From assembly GCA_943736015.1 (NCBI GenBank), contig OX031071.1:12434119-12498118 (forward strand): a stretch of 64,000 bases of DNA. The letters run 5' to 3'. Under the pieces are notes generated by a model that saw only the letters and a list, made by a program, of their open reading frames with translations, was not told where the DNA came from and did not search any database. Every line of letters starts with the position of its first letter. The first letter of the stretch is position 1. Source of the stretch: Tridacna crocea. Taxonomy: Eukaryota > Mollusca > Bivalvia > Cardiida > Cardiidae. The translations under genes and the position numbers were made by a program. Shown one piece after another: positions 1-12,400 of the stretch.

Positions 1-1113
1 TGACCCTTTTCAAAAATTGTTGGCGAAATTTTGATCCGTCAAGAAACATGGCTCTGGTGAATAGGGGCTTCTTGCACTGTACAGAAATGAAGAAATTCTT
101 AAAAATTCTTCTTCTCTGTAACCGCTGGTCAGATTTTAAAAAAATTTCACAGAGATGTTCCTTGGATGACCCTTTTCAAAAATTGTTCGCGAAATTTTGA
201 TCTGTCGAGAAACATGGCTCTGGTGAATGGGGGCTTCTTGCACTATACAGAAATGAAGAAATTCTTGAAAATTCTTCTTCTAAGAAACCGCTGGTTAGAT
301 TCTTAAATAATTTCACAGACTTGTTCCTTGGGTTACCCTTTCCAAAAATTGTTCGCGAAATTTTGATTGGTCAAGAAACATGGCTCTGGTGAATGGGGGC
401 TACTTGCACTATATAGAAATGAAGAAATTCTTGAAAATTCTTCTTCTCTGAAATGGCTGGACAGATTTTGAAATAATTTCACAGAGATGTTCCTTGGGTG
501 ACCCTTTTCTAAAATTGTTCGCAAAAGTTTGATTGGCCAAGAAACATGGCTCTAGTGAATGGGGGCTACTTGCGCTATATGGAAATGAAGAAATTCTTGA
601 AAATTCTTCTTCTCTGAAACCTGTGGTCACATTTTAAAATAATCTGACAGAGATGTTCCTTGGGGGACCCTTTCCAAAAGCTGTACATAAAATTTTGATC
701 CATCAAGAAACATGGCTCTTGTGAATGGGGGCTACTTGCACTATATGGACATGATGAAATTCTTTAAAATTCTCTTTCTCTGAAACCCCTGGTCAGATTT
801 TGAAATTATTTCAGAGAGATGTTCCTTGGGTGACCCTTTTCAAAACTTGTTCGTAAATTTTGATCCATCAAGAAACATGGCTCTCATGGATGGGGGCTAC
901 TTGCTCTTAAACAGAAATGAAGAATTCTTAAAAATTCTTCTTTTTGAAACTGATGGTCAGATTTCGAAATGACTTTTACAGGTGACCGTTTGAAAATTGC
1001 TTGGCAAAATTATAAATTTGGTTCCAGTGTTTCAATACCTCAAAAAAAAAATAGACTATGGTCATCTCAAAAATTCAGGTGAGCGATCCAGGGCCATCTT
1101 GGCCCTCTTGTTA
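1..1113 (+). repeat. Tandem-core element, 166 bp units (left end outside the window)
   Basis: About six diverged units with a 166 bp period (GTTCCTTGG recurs near 157, 324, 490, 656 and 822), each with AAGAAACATGGCTCT and GAATGGGGGCT. The right end reads TTCAGGTGAGCGATCCAGGG then GGCCCTCTTG, the same terminus as the element at 51130. It resembles bivalve pearl-type elements or BIV160-like satellites as I remember them. No coding capacity; the ORFs inside are repeat readings. Confidence 0.8.
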
Positions 1114-1625
1114 ATGATTTTAATTAAGCAGTAAATTTCCATAGATATATTGATAACAGACTTTTGTGATGCATAGAAAGAAAAAACTAGTGGGATCACT
1201 GCTATTTACAGCTTCTTAAAATCTACAAACTGAATCATTCAGATGATGGTATGGTTATTGATCGTCAAATGAAGCGGCAATTGCTAAGTGATCGGTTATT
1301 AGCCATCCCCCGAATGACAGGTTTAAATTTTAGAATCTCCCAAATTCAAAGCCTCAGCACTATACTATGATTTACTTATTGAGTTGATAATGAACGAACA
1401 AAGAGAAACCGCTGTGCCTACTTGAACACAGATTGATTGACTTATAATTTTCAATCCCTCTTACGCAGATTGGTCAATCCATGCATATATTTGATTGGGG
1501 GCGGGTACTTAATGAAGTAATCCAAGCACTTCAATTACGATAAGCCAGTGCCTTTGATCCAAAGAGAAAACGTGTTTGATTGTTTATTATCGGAGACTGG
1601 GGACAAATTAGCGAATTAACAATGT
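1114..1625. other. AT-rich spacer, nothing recognised
   Basis: Low-complexity AT-rich sequence between the tandem-core element and the first MITE. I see no exon, RNA gene or clear repeat here. Confidence 0.5.
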
Positions 1626-1854
1626 TTAACTCTTTACCAAACGACAAAATTTTAGACTTGTCCAAATCGAGAGCATTTACAGAGGACAAAATAGATGTTA
1701 CTGAAAATTTGAAATTTGTTTTGTGAAGGGTAGAAAACATTGTGGGAAAAGGAGAAAATGCTGGTTACCAGCATTTTCTCCTTTTCCCACAATGTTTTCT
1801 CAAGGCTTCTTTTTCAGGGTTGTCAAAAGTAGGGATTGTGTGGTAATGGGTTAA
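1626..1854 (-). mobile_element. Palindromic TTAA MITE, reverse, intact
   Basis: TTAACTCTTTACCAAAC to GTGTGGTAATGGGTTAA, with the central palindrome at 1733-1799 complete on both arms around GGTTACC. A reference copy for the family. Confidence 0.9.
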
Positions 1855-2056
1855 TATTGCACAGACATGTCAAACTCTATATCACACCTTCGCTGCGTCT
1901 TGGCGATATTGGATGTGCGTATGATGCAGTTTTTGTTGTCAGAACTGGCAAAGTTAACTTTGTATCTTTTTTATTATAATGATTATTTTGGTAAACTTTT
2001 GACAATATAGGCCTATACTAGTATTTGTTTCTGGTTAACTAGTTTCCAATTTCCTA

Positions 2057-3221
2057 AGGCCTGTTTCACATCAGCCTAACGATTTTTTCGTCGTACGACT
2101 TCCGCCGCAAACACAATTGCTACCTTTTCGCACATACTGCAAATTTGCAAAGCGATCTCCGTACGTTGTTGGTATGGTTGACTCACGAACTGTACATTGT
2201 CCGCAGATTGAACCTACGAAAAAAACAAAGTGAAGTGTTCAGACGGCTGTCATGCGGATATCTTAGGGCTGCCGCACAAATTCTCAAGGCACCTGCAAGA
2301 CTGCCGTAAGAATTTTCAATGTTTCTTACGACCACCGCACGGCAAGCACGGATTTGCAAGACAGCTGTACGGTGTTTGTGAGATCGCCTTAAGGAAGAAG
2401 AATTATCTCCTCTTGTCCAGATTTGGATATATATAGACACAATGGTATGCAGCAGCATCGTCATTCTGCGGAAGGCTTTCACAGAGTTAACTTTGGCTAT
2501 CCAGGCACAAAGGTTGTGTATTGCAGCCATGAACAGGATACTGGCAGATGAAGAACGGGACGGCGCTATTTTATGCTAAAGGCATATTTGTCACTCTTGA
2601 ACAAGCACATACTTTCTTCATCTGAACCCTGGGGTGGTGGTACCTAGGTTTTATCGGGTTCAATGGGAGGTTCAGCAACCATAGCCTTCCCCTTTCCCTT
2701 TTGAGATCTTTGTTTCTTAGGCATGGTCTTCTCTTCCTGAAATCTCGATAGCGACCGATGACGAACAAGATATAAAACTTTTTAAAAGAGGAGGGATGAC
2801 GCTAAGTTTTTGCAAGGCATTTGCGGGGCAGCAGTGTGAATCAATACATTGTTCGTACGTTCCGCAGTAGTCTTCAGACAGACTTTCACCAAGCGCAAGG
2901 CGTTCGCAATACAGCTGCGAGATGTTCATGCGATCATCGTGCAATCTTCGCAAGACAAACAGAAGTATAAAACCGTACGATTGATATGCGATGGTCTCAA
3001 GGTAACTGTACAGCTGCCGTGTGGCAACCGTACAGTTGCCGTGCGAAGTCAAAAATCGCAAAGAAATCGCAAAGAAAATGAGCATGTTGAAAAACCAGCT
3101 TGCGACGTCTACGGCGTTGGGAATTCGTACGAAAGTCTTGCGGAGTCCACGCGAAGTCCTGCGATTTGTCAAAAAATGTTCCCGTACGGCTGTCGTAAGG
3201 CTGATGTGAAACAGGCTTAAC
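2057..3221. mobile_element. 1.16 kb TIR element rich in CGTACG-type subterminal repeats
   Basis: Left end GGCCTGTTTCACATCAGCCT and right end AGGCTGATGTGAAACAGGC are inverted copies. Inside, CGTACGGC, GCTGTACGG and CTGTCGTA motifs recur in both orientations, as in foldback elements. Flanks carry TAAG on the left and TTAA on the right, so the target duplication is unclear. No transposase motif in either strand; the ORFs of 115-151 codons here look like chance readings of the repeats. Confidence 0.75.
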
Positions 3222-3350
3222 AGGTTAATCGGTCATTCGATCGGTTAACCATTGCCATGCCTAAATAAAACACAAGAAAACTATAAAACACAAGGCTATT
3301 TTGTAATGGGTCTTGCACCTCCAGTTACGAATGTTTTATTTTCATTTCAG

Positions 3351-3435
3351 ATCACAATGAGAAGTATATGGTGTATTCTTTGGTCGGGGTTGCTGCTCCT
3401 TGCTGGCTGGCTGCCCCATGATGCTTTCTGTCAAA
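3351..3435 (+). CDS. Exon 1: start codon and signal peptide
   Basis: A polypyrimidine tract and acceptor end at 3350, six untranslated bases follow, then ATG at 3357 with A at -3. The reading is MRSIWCILWSGLLLLAGWLP and then HDAFCQ: a short basic start, a hydrophobic core and a polar end with cleavage likely near residue 25. The donor GTGAGT begins at 3436, leaving one base of codon 27. The acceptor directly before the ATG means at least one non-coding 5'UTR exon lies upstream. An earlier in-frame start is not needed, since the signal peptide fits this ATG. Confidence 0.88.
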
Positions 3436-6400
3436 GTGAGTACACAACTTTCCAAGACTACAAAAATTTAGACTAAATCAAATTGAATGCATTAATTTTG
3501 TGGACAACAAATTTGACAAGAGGTATAATTATTTGTCTTTTTTAAGATAGATATATTGGTTAACAGCGTTTTCTCCTTTTTCCATTATGTTTTCAAAAGC
3601 CTTCATGTGTATAGTTATTAAAACTTTTAGCTTGACTGTTTTTGGAAAAAAAGTGGAGATATCATGACAGACAGTTAACTGTCAGTCTGTCACCTGTTAG
3701 CTTGTCTGGTTTATGATTTGCATTGTGATAGTGAGGAAAACTTTGACATTGTTTAGAAACTCTGTTATTACTAAAGATATTTACTTCCTATTTGGAAAAG
3801 TTGTTTACTATCAAAAGTGAAACTCAATCAATAGGGGCAGGTAACTATCAAATTAGTCTGACAAAGTTATGCCCCTTTCTCAACTTTAAAATTTCATGAA
3901 AATCAGACACTTGAAGCTGAAAATCAAGCACTTTAACACTTTCCCAAACAATCCCTGGTTTTTACAGGTCTGGAGTAGTAGCCTTTTGAAAACATTGTGG
4001 GAAAAGGAGAAAATGCTGGTAACCAGCATTTTCTCCTTTTCCCAAAATGTTTTCTACCCTATCATAGACATGAATCATCTTTACAGCAAGAGTTGAATTG
4101 TTGTCTGCAAATGATTTCAATTTGGTCTAGTCCAGAAGTTTGTCGTTTGGGAAAGGGGTTTAAAACTGGTTACCAAACAACAAAAATTATAGACTCGTCC
4201 AAATTGAAGGCATTTGCAGACGACATATTAAATTTGACTGAAAAAGATGAATTTGGTTTGGGAAGGGTGGAAAACATTGTGGGAAAAGGAGAAAATGCTG
4301 GTTACCAGCATTTTCTCCTTTTCCTACAATGTTTTCCATAGGCTTGTTTCCCAGGGTCGTTAAAAGTTGGGATTGTGTGGTAAAAAGTTAAGTCTTGTGT
4401 TGGCACCAACATGAAGTGCTCTTGTTAGAATTGTTACTGTAGTGATCTATTGTCGAATCCTAAATGTCTTGTTTGTATTTACCCATGCTATTTGTGTGCT
4501 TAGAAAATTTTGTTTTAACTCATTACCAATCGACAATATTGTAGACTTGTCCAAATTGAAAGCATTTGCAGACATCAAAATAAAATTGACTTAAAATTTG
4601 AAATTTGTTTTGTGAAGGGTAGAAAACATTGTCAGAAAAGGAGAAAATGCTGGCTACTGCTTCTTTCTCAGGGGCATCAGAAGTAGGGATTGTGTGGTAA
4701 TGGGTTAAATGACCCACTTCGAATTTCAAATTGGCACACTTTCATAAAGGGGATGGGGGTGGTTGTTTGACCATTGTTTTTCAACCCTAGATTCAACTCT
4801 GTAACCTATAGCTAAGGAAAACAATCTATGTTTGAGGTATGTTCAGTATGTTTACTACAAAATTAACACATTCAATATTATGTGTCTAAAATTTTGTTGT
4901 CTTTACAAAGGTAAATTATCATGAGATTGAATTTTTTCAGGAATGGTACCTCCCTCCATTGTTGAACCTCAAGGTAATTCATGGAGTCGAGACACGATTT
5001 ATAAAAGAGGGAACGATAATTTCACTATACAATGTAAAGCTACAGGAGTTCCAACACCAGAGTAAGAAAGGTTTCTTTTTATATGCCAGAAAAGATGTAG
5101 TCTGTTCCTGGCTAGTTTGGGGGAGTATATTGGAGTCGCCCTGTCCGTCAGTTCTTTCGTCTGTCTGTCCATGCATTCGACTAACTTAACTTTTATGTCA
5201 AACATCTTCTCTGAAACTACCCATCCAAATTCACAGAAATGATCCTGCCATGGTCCTCTTCAGAATTTCTTGAAATAATTTAATTCTTTCAAAAACTCTG
5301 TTTGCCATGGCAACAAAACTGAAAACTTTGAAAATCTTCAGAACTCTTCATATCTGAAACCGTAAGTCCTAGGGCTACCAAATTTGACATGTAGCTTGTA
5401 GAGGGTCTCTATTAAGGGTGCCCAAATTATAGCACGGGGTCAAATTTGGCCATGCCCTGCAGTCACAAGGTTTAGACCGGCGTACGTAGGGAAAATTAAA
5501 AAATATACTTGTATGAAGCGATTAGGCCTAGAACTACCAAATTATGCATGTTGTAGCTTATCTAGTGGGCCTCTACCAAGAGGGCCCAAGTTATAACCTT
5601 GGGGGTCAAGTTTGGCCCCACCCCAGGGTCACAAGTTTTTACATGGGCTTTTATAGTGAAAACTTGATAAATCTTCTTGTGACTAACTATAACACCTAGG
5701 GTTAATCTGTCTCATGGGTCTCATGTTTTACAGGGCCTTTTATTGAGAAAACTTTGAAAATCTTCTTGTTTATAGCAACACATTCAAGACTTGTTTTATT
5801 TGGTATGGGACTTTATTTTGTGGACCTCCTCCAGGATTCAAGTAATTGTTGCTTTGTAGCCAAAGATGGGTTTGCCATGGGGGTCATAACTTTCTCGTAG
5901 AATTTATAGAAGAAAATTTTGTATGTCTTCTAGTTTAAAACCAATTGGCCAAGTATTGTAATGTTTGGCTTGTAGTGTTTTTACTTATTAGCCAATGGAG
6001 CGATACAGAGCCATTATGACCCTCTTGTTTAACCCATTACCACACAATCCCTACTTTTGACGCCCCTGAGAATGAAGCCTTTTGAAAACACTGTAGGAAA
6101 AGGAGAAAATGCTGGTAACCAGCATTTTCTCCTTTTCCCACAGTGTTTTCTACCCTTCCCAGAACAAATTTCAATTTTTCAGTCACCTTTATTTTGTCGT
6201 CTGTAAATGCTATCAATTTGGATTAGTCTAAAATTTTGTCGTGTGGTAATGAGTTAACAAACCTGAGCCCAACCCTGATAGCATACTGAATAGTGCACAG
6301 GACTTAAGAACCGTGAGATTGCTAGTTTGACTCCCTAGCTTTGCCACTTTCTTTCACAGGATTGATGATAGTAATTGTCAAAAGATGTTTTCCTCTCTCA

Positions 6401-9400
6401 CTGCTGATCACTTTTTTGGCAATGTTTATCTCTTTACCAAACAACAATATTTTAGACTTGTCCAAATCGAAAGCAGTTGCAGACGACATAATAAAAGTAA
6501 CTGAAAATTTGAAATTCGGTTTGTGAAGGGTAGAAAACATTGTGGGAAAAGGAGAAAATGCTGGTTACCAGCATTTTCTCCTTTTCCCACAATGTTTTCT
6601 AAAGGCTTCTTCCTCAGGGTCGTCAAAAGTAGGGATTGTGTGGTAATGGGTTAAGTAGGAAAGCAGCCATTGGCTTGGGAAGAATGTTGTGCATAGTACC
6701 AATAAAAGAGACTCCAGCAAAGCATGGATAGGTGAACTGGCTGCCATGATATGACTGTAAACATTTTGAGAATGGCAATGTACTCCATACAATCAAAAAT
6801 AACCCTGAGGAAGAAGTCTGCTAAAAATGTTGCTTTGGGCAAGGTCAGATATGAAGGGCTAAACTCGTTACCAAATGACGAAACTTTGGACTAGTCCAAA
6901 TTAAAAGCATTAGCAGACAAGAAAATAAATGTGAATCAAAAATTAAAATTTTGTTTGGAAAGGATAGAAAACATTGTCAGAAAAGGAGAAAATGCTTTTT
7001 ACCAGCTTTAAATTTTTTTAAAAGCTATCAAAGGCTTTCTCCTTCAGGGTCGTTAAAAGTCGGGATTGTGAGGTAAAGAGTAAACTCTTGACAAATGACA
7101 GGATTTTAGACTTATTTAAACTGAAAGCATTAGCAGAAGACAAGAGTGACTGAAAAATTTCAATTTGTTCTGGGAAGGATGTTAAACATTGTGGGAAAAG
7201 GAGAAAACGCTGGTTACCAGCATTTTCTCCTTTTTCCACCATGTTTTTAAAAGGCTTCTTTCTCAGGGTCAAATTGAAAGGATTATGTTTTGGTTAACAG
7301 TTAAGAAGTTGCGTGATTAGGAGCATTTTTAACCATAGAAGTTTTTATTTTCGTTTATTCTAAAGGTACACATGGACCAAAAATGGAGAAAAGGTACAGA
7401 ACCAAAAAGGTGTCATCGGATATGATGAAAAAACAGGTGCTCTTCTGTTGGGAAAGAATTTTATGCCGTCTAATGACGGTGATTATCAGTGTTTAGCATA
7501 TAACAGTCAAGGAACAGCTATGACCCCTTTGCTTGAAATTTCTTTAGCAAGTAAGTAGCCATGAATTAGTTAGGATTTTTTTTTTGTTAATTTTCAACCC
7601 TTTGCCACACAATCCTGATTTTAACAACCCTGAAGAAAAAAAAAAACTGAAATCATAGCGGAATTAGGAGAAAATGATGGTATTCCCCTTTTCCCACGAT
7701 GCTTTTCTAACATATCAAAGACAAAAATGATCATTTGGGCTACATTTTATTTGTCATTTGCAAAATCTGTTAAATAAATGTTGCTTTACTCCTATCATTG
7801 CAATTGATCCTACATGCCCATGTGGTAAGGCAAAAGACTCCAGACGCAAGATTTTTTTCATTATAAATAATAAAGAGGAGATTGTAGCTTCTTCTATAGG
7901 TTTAATGGCAGTGAATAAGCAAATTTCTTTTTGAAATTCATCATTAAAACAGTTTGAAAAGTCTGTGACTGGGTTGATGTGAATTTGACATTTGTTCTGT
8001 CATGGGTTTCCGTGTTTTTGCATCGGTCCATTTTCCATGCATTTTAATAATTTGGAAAGTATTTATGGACATTTTGACATATATTCTACAAATTGTAAAT
8101 CAACAGCATGCTGTGGTGTTATTCTCGGTCCACTTTAGGAATGCGCCACTTCCCGACTTAGGATAGATTAATTTGCTGACTCATCGATTTTACCCGAGTG
8201 TTAACATCACTTTATCAATTAATACTGAAACGAGGAGTAAATCTAAGAAAAAAAAATTGTTTATGAACAGAAAACACTACATAAAAGGTAATTTTACTAT
8301 TCATGCACCTTAAACTCATAACATGTAACTTGTTAGGGGAAATTTAGCAAGATCTTCGACATTAACGATAAATCGCGATGGATAGCAAACTTTAAAAGAA
8401 AAACTAGTCCTCGGAGACAGCCTCCAATATTGTTGAATAAAAATACCTAACTTCAAGATACGGTTAACCGTTTAAATAGAACATAAAACTGATAAAAGAC
8501 AATGATGGATAATTGTCTGTATTGTTCTCAGCACTTGTGTTCTCTGACGGACTTGTAATATACAGTTAGGGTCGATTTTTTCACACTTCGCTGCCTGGAG
8601 GGGATTAGTGACACGCTGTTAATTGGATTATATATTCGAAGGCGGATATTCATGGTGTCTTTAACGGACTTGTGGCAAAGTTTAGATTAGAGATTACGAT
8701 ACTGAACGTAAGGCAATCCTGGGCGCTATTATGTGGCAGGAATTCCAGAAAAAGGGCAGGGTGTCCAGAGAAAGGGCAGGGCGTCTGAAAGAAGGGGCAG
8801 GGCGCCGCGCCCTTCTATTCCCCGCTAGCTGGAACACTGTCTTAATTAAATTCTTTTATTATCATTAATGTATTCAAACTTTATTCGGTTCAAACAACTC
8901 CACTTTTATTATCTTTTAACACAGATATGTGCGCTAAATGACCAAAACTGTCGATGTACCATAAAACAACGTACATTCATTCATTGCAGCCATGCATACC
9001 AATGTTCTTCTATTGAGGACATTTTAAGAACCAGGAATAATAATAGAGAACAGAGCTCCAGATATTTTCCAGACTCAAGGAGTTTTCACTCCCGACTTGT
9101 GGCAACAAAAGAGTGATTTACTCTCTACAGACAATTCTTTTTTGTCTAAAGAGAGTGAAAAAAGAAATTGAAAATCTAAAAGCACCTTTATATCTCTTCT
9201 TTATTCAATGCCTGTCTTACTTGATTCCTTGGCTTCTTATTTAAAGTTTTATGGCAGAGAAATTATGTATACTTTGACATTGTCTCATTACTTCAGAACT
9301 AATGTTTCTTGACTGTATTGTCAACTAATTTCACTACATTTCTCTGATACACTGATGTGATGCTTTTTAACATTTGCCCAGACATTATATTGACGGCATT

Positions 9401-12400
9401 CAACAGGCCTCAAACATTTCTATTCATAATTGATGTAATATTTGCTTCCTCACTATGTTTACATATTGCAATTTCGAAGCGATAAGTTAATTGCAGTGAT
9501 TTTAACTCTTGACCACATAATTATAGACTAAATTGAAAGCAATTGCAGGCAACATATTCGTTGTATAGTAGCTAAAATGATGATTTCTGTCTGAAATACG
9601 GTAGAAAACATTGAGGGAAAAAGGAAAACTCCTGTTTTCAATGACCTACTCCTTTAGGATTGTTAACACTTAGGAGAGTGTGGTAAAGGGTTAAGTCTTT
9701 ACTAAATGACAAAATTTTAGACTCGACCAAAGTTAAAGAGTTTGAAATTGACAAAATAAATGAGACTCAGAAATTGAAAATTGCTGTGAAAAAATTAGAA
9801 AACATTGTGGGAAGAGAAGAAAATGCTGGAAACCAACATTTTCTCCTTTTTTTTTCCCCCCACAATGTTTTCAAAAGCTTTCTTTCTCAGGCTTGTTAAA
9901 AGTCAGCATTGTGTAGTGAAGAATTAACCATTTTTTTGTTTTATGTCTGTAGGGGCTGTGCCTTTCACTGGGGCAGACTTTACCACAGCGTCTGACTTCG
10001 AGGGTAACTATTTGGCCTTAACTTGTAACAACGTACCACCCAGTGTACCACCGCACCAGTTCAAATGGAAGACGGGAGATGTAAGTCGCCTGAAAACTTG
10101 CTTCACTCTCTATTGAATGGCCCAGTTTTTGACTGGAATGAATTGAAAGGATATGCAGACAACAAATTAACTCTTTATCAGATGCCAAAATTTTAGACTG
10201 GTTCAAATTGAAAGCGTTTCAAGATGACAAAATAAATGTGGTTGAAAAAAGGAAAATTGTGGTTGGAAGGGTAGAAAACCAGCATTTTCTCCTTTTCTCA
10301 CAATGTTTTTTGAAAGGCTTCTTTCTCAGAGTCATTTAAAGTCGGGATTGTGTGGTAAAGGGTTAAATGGAACTCCGATGATGATTTCCGTTTTTGATAG
10401 GACAGGAAACGTTACCAGCATTTTCTACTTTTCCACTACAATGTTTTCAAAAGCTTTCTCTTTCAGTGTCTAAATATTTTAACTTCGGATACTTTGGCAG
10501 AGGATTATGTTTGCTTTGCGAAACCAGGATTTTATTTCTAGCTGAAATGGGCCTAGACCAGCAAGCGCATGTCATTGCTCTATGTCTGTCATGCTTTTAT
10601 ATGTGTTCATGTGTTATCTTTTATTTTAACCCTTTCCCAAACAACAAAGTTTGGACCCTTCCAAATAGAAATAGTTGGCAGACGACAATTTTTGATTTGG
10701 AGAAAATGGCAGGAAGTTCTCGAAAAGGGTAGAAAAACACTGTGGGAAAAGGAGAAATTGCTCGTTACGAGCAATTTCTCCTTTTCCCGCAGTGTTTTCA
10801 AAGGACTTTTACTGCATACACATAGAAACCAGGGCTTGTTTGGGAAAGGGTTAAAAGTCATATTTTCTGCAACTACCAATTCACATCTGGCTTAACTTCA
10901 TAGCAGTGGTCTCGGTATTATTCTCTTCAAAGTACTGTGAAAGAATTTGACTGCTGTAAAATTTCTGGTTGCCATGGCAACTAATTGACATTTAGTGGTC
11001 TTATGTGGCTCAGTGGTAAAGCATAGGACTCTTGGCTTGAATGTGGCATAAAACACCTTTCAAACAAACAAACAAATTGAAATTTATCGAAACTCTTTGA
11101 AAATGTGGCTGTAAGCATTTAAGGTCTAGAGCAACCCAATTTGGTTTGAGCTTCATGAAATAAAAATCTATAAAGTCTTTAAATGATAGCCTTTAACTCT
11201 ACCAAATGACAAAATCTCAGACTGGTCCAAATTGAAAGCATTTGCAGACAAAATAAATGTGACTCAAAAATTGATAGTGGACTTCGGAAGGGCAGAAAAC
11301 ATTGTTCGAAAAGGAGCAAATGCTAATCACCTAAAAGCATGAAATGAAAAATGATTGAGCCACACTCTAGCAAAAGGGTGCTTAACTGTTTACCAAACAA
11401 CAAAATTATATACTGGTCCAAATTGAAGGCATTAGCAGATGACAAAATAAATGGACTGAAAAATTGGAATTTGGTTTTGGAAGGATAGAAAACATTGTGG
11501 TTAAAGGAGAAAATGCTTGTTACCAGCATTTTCTCCTCCGACATAGTTTCTTAACCCATTACCACAGAATCCCTACTTTTGACGCCTCTGAGAAAGAAGC
11601 CTTTTGAAAACCCTGTGGAAAAAGGAGAAAATGCTGGAAACCAGCATTTTCTCCTTTTGGTCTGTCTTAGAGGACAGAGCCGACTGACCAGGGCCGATGC
11701 TTTTCACAGATGCATTTAGCCCCGTTCTCACAAAGCATGGCTCAATTTTAGTCACACTTGTTGTTGTTGTTTCATTCAGGCTGGTGACCTGGAAAGGGGA
11801 ACAGAGATTGTCACAGATGATAGACATGTTATTGACCCAAAGGGTACGTACCAAACCTTGACTGCTTTTCCACTTGATCATTTTCCAACACTTAGAGAGA
11901 AGGCCTATAACTCTTTACCAAGCAACAAAACAATAGACATGTCTGAATTGAAAGTATTTGCAAACTGCTAATCACAATGTGACCTAAGAAATTAGAATTA
12001 GAAATTAGAATTTGTTGTGGGGAGGGTACAGGGTTTACCAGCATTTTATCCTTTTCCCATAATGTTCTAAAAGCTTTCTCTGTCAGGGTTGTTAAAAGTC
12101 GGGATTGCGTGTTACGGATTAAAAACATTTGTGTAAAAAGAAAAGACTTTTTACCATCATTCAGATTTTAGTCTCTTTGGTCATAAATGACCCTAGTCCA
12201 GAGGTTTGCAAGTTTTTCATTTACTTTTTCACAGTCAAAACATTCTTAACTCATTACCACACAACAATATTTTAGGCTTGTCCAAATTGAAAGAATTTGC
12301 AGACATCAAAATAAAAGTGACTGAAAATTTGAAATTTGTTTTGTGAAGGGTAGAAAACATTGTGGGAAAAGGAGAAAATGCTGGTTACCAGCATTTTCTC

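Noticed and set aside
1531..1740. Recurrent open frames with KGENAGYQHFLLFPQCF or its mirror throughout the window
   Set aside because: They are translations of the palindromic MITE in its various frames, not conserved protein. They stop at element ends and recur in both orientations.
2183..3220. Four overlapping frames of 62-151 codons on both strands near 2.2-3.2 kb
   Set aside because: All lie inside the TIR element and are composed of its CGTACG-type repeats; no domain or splice support.
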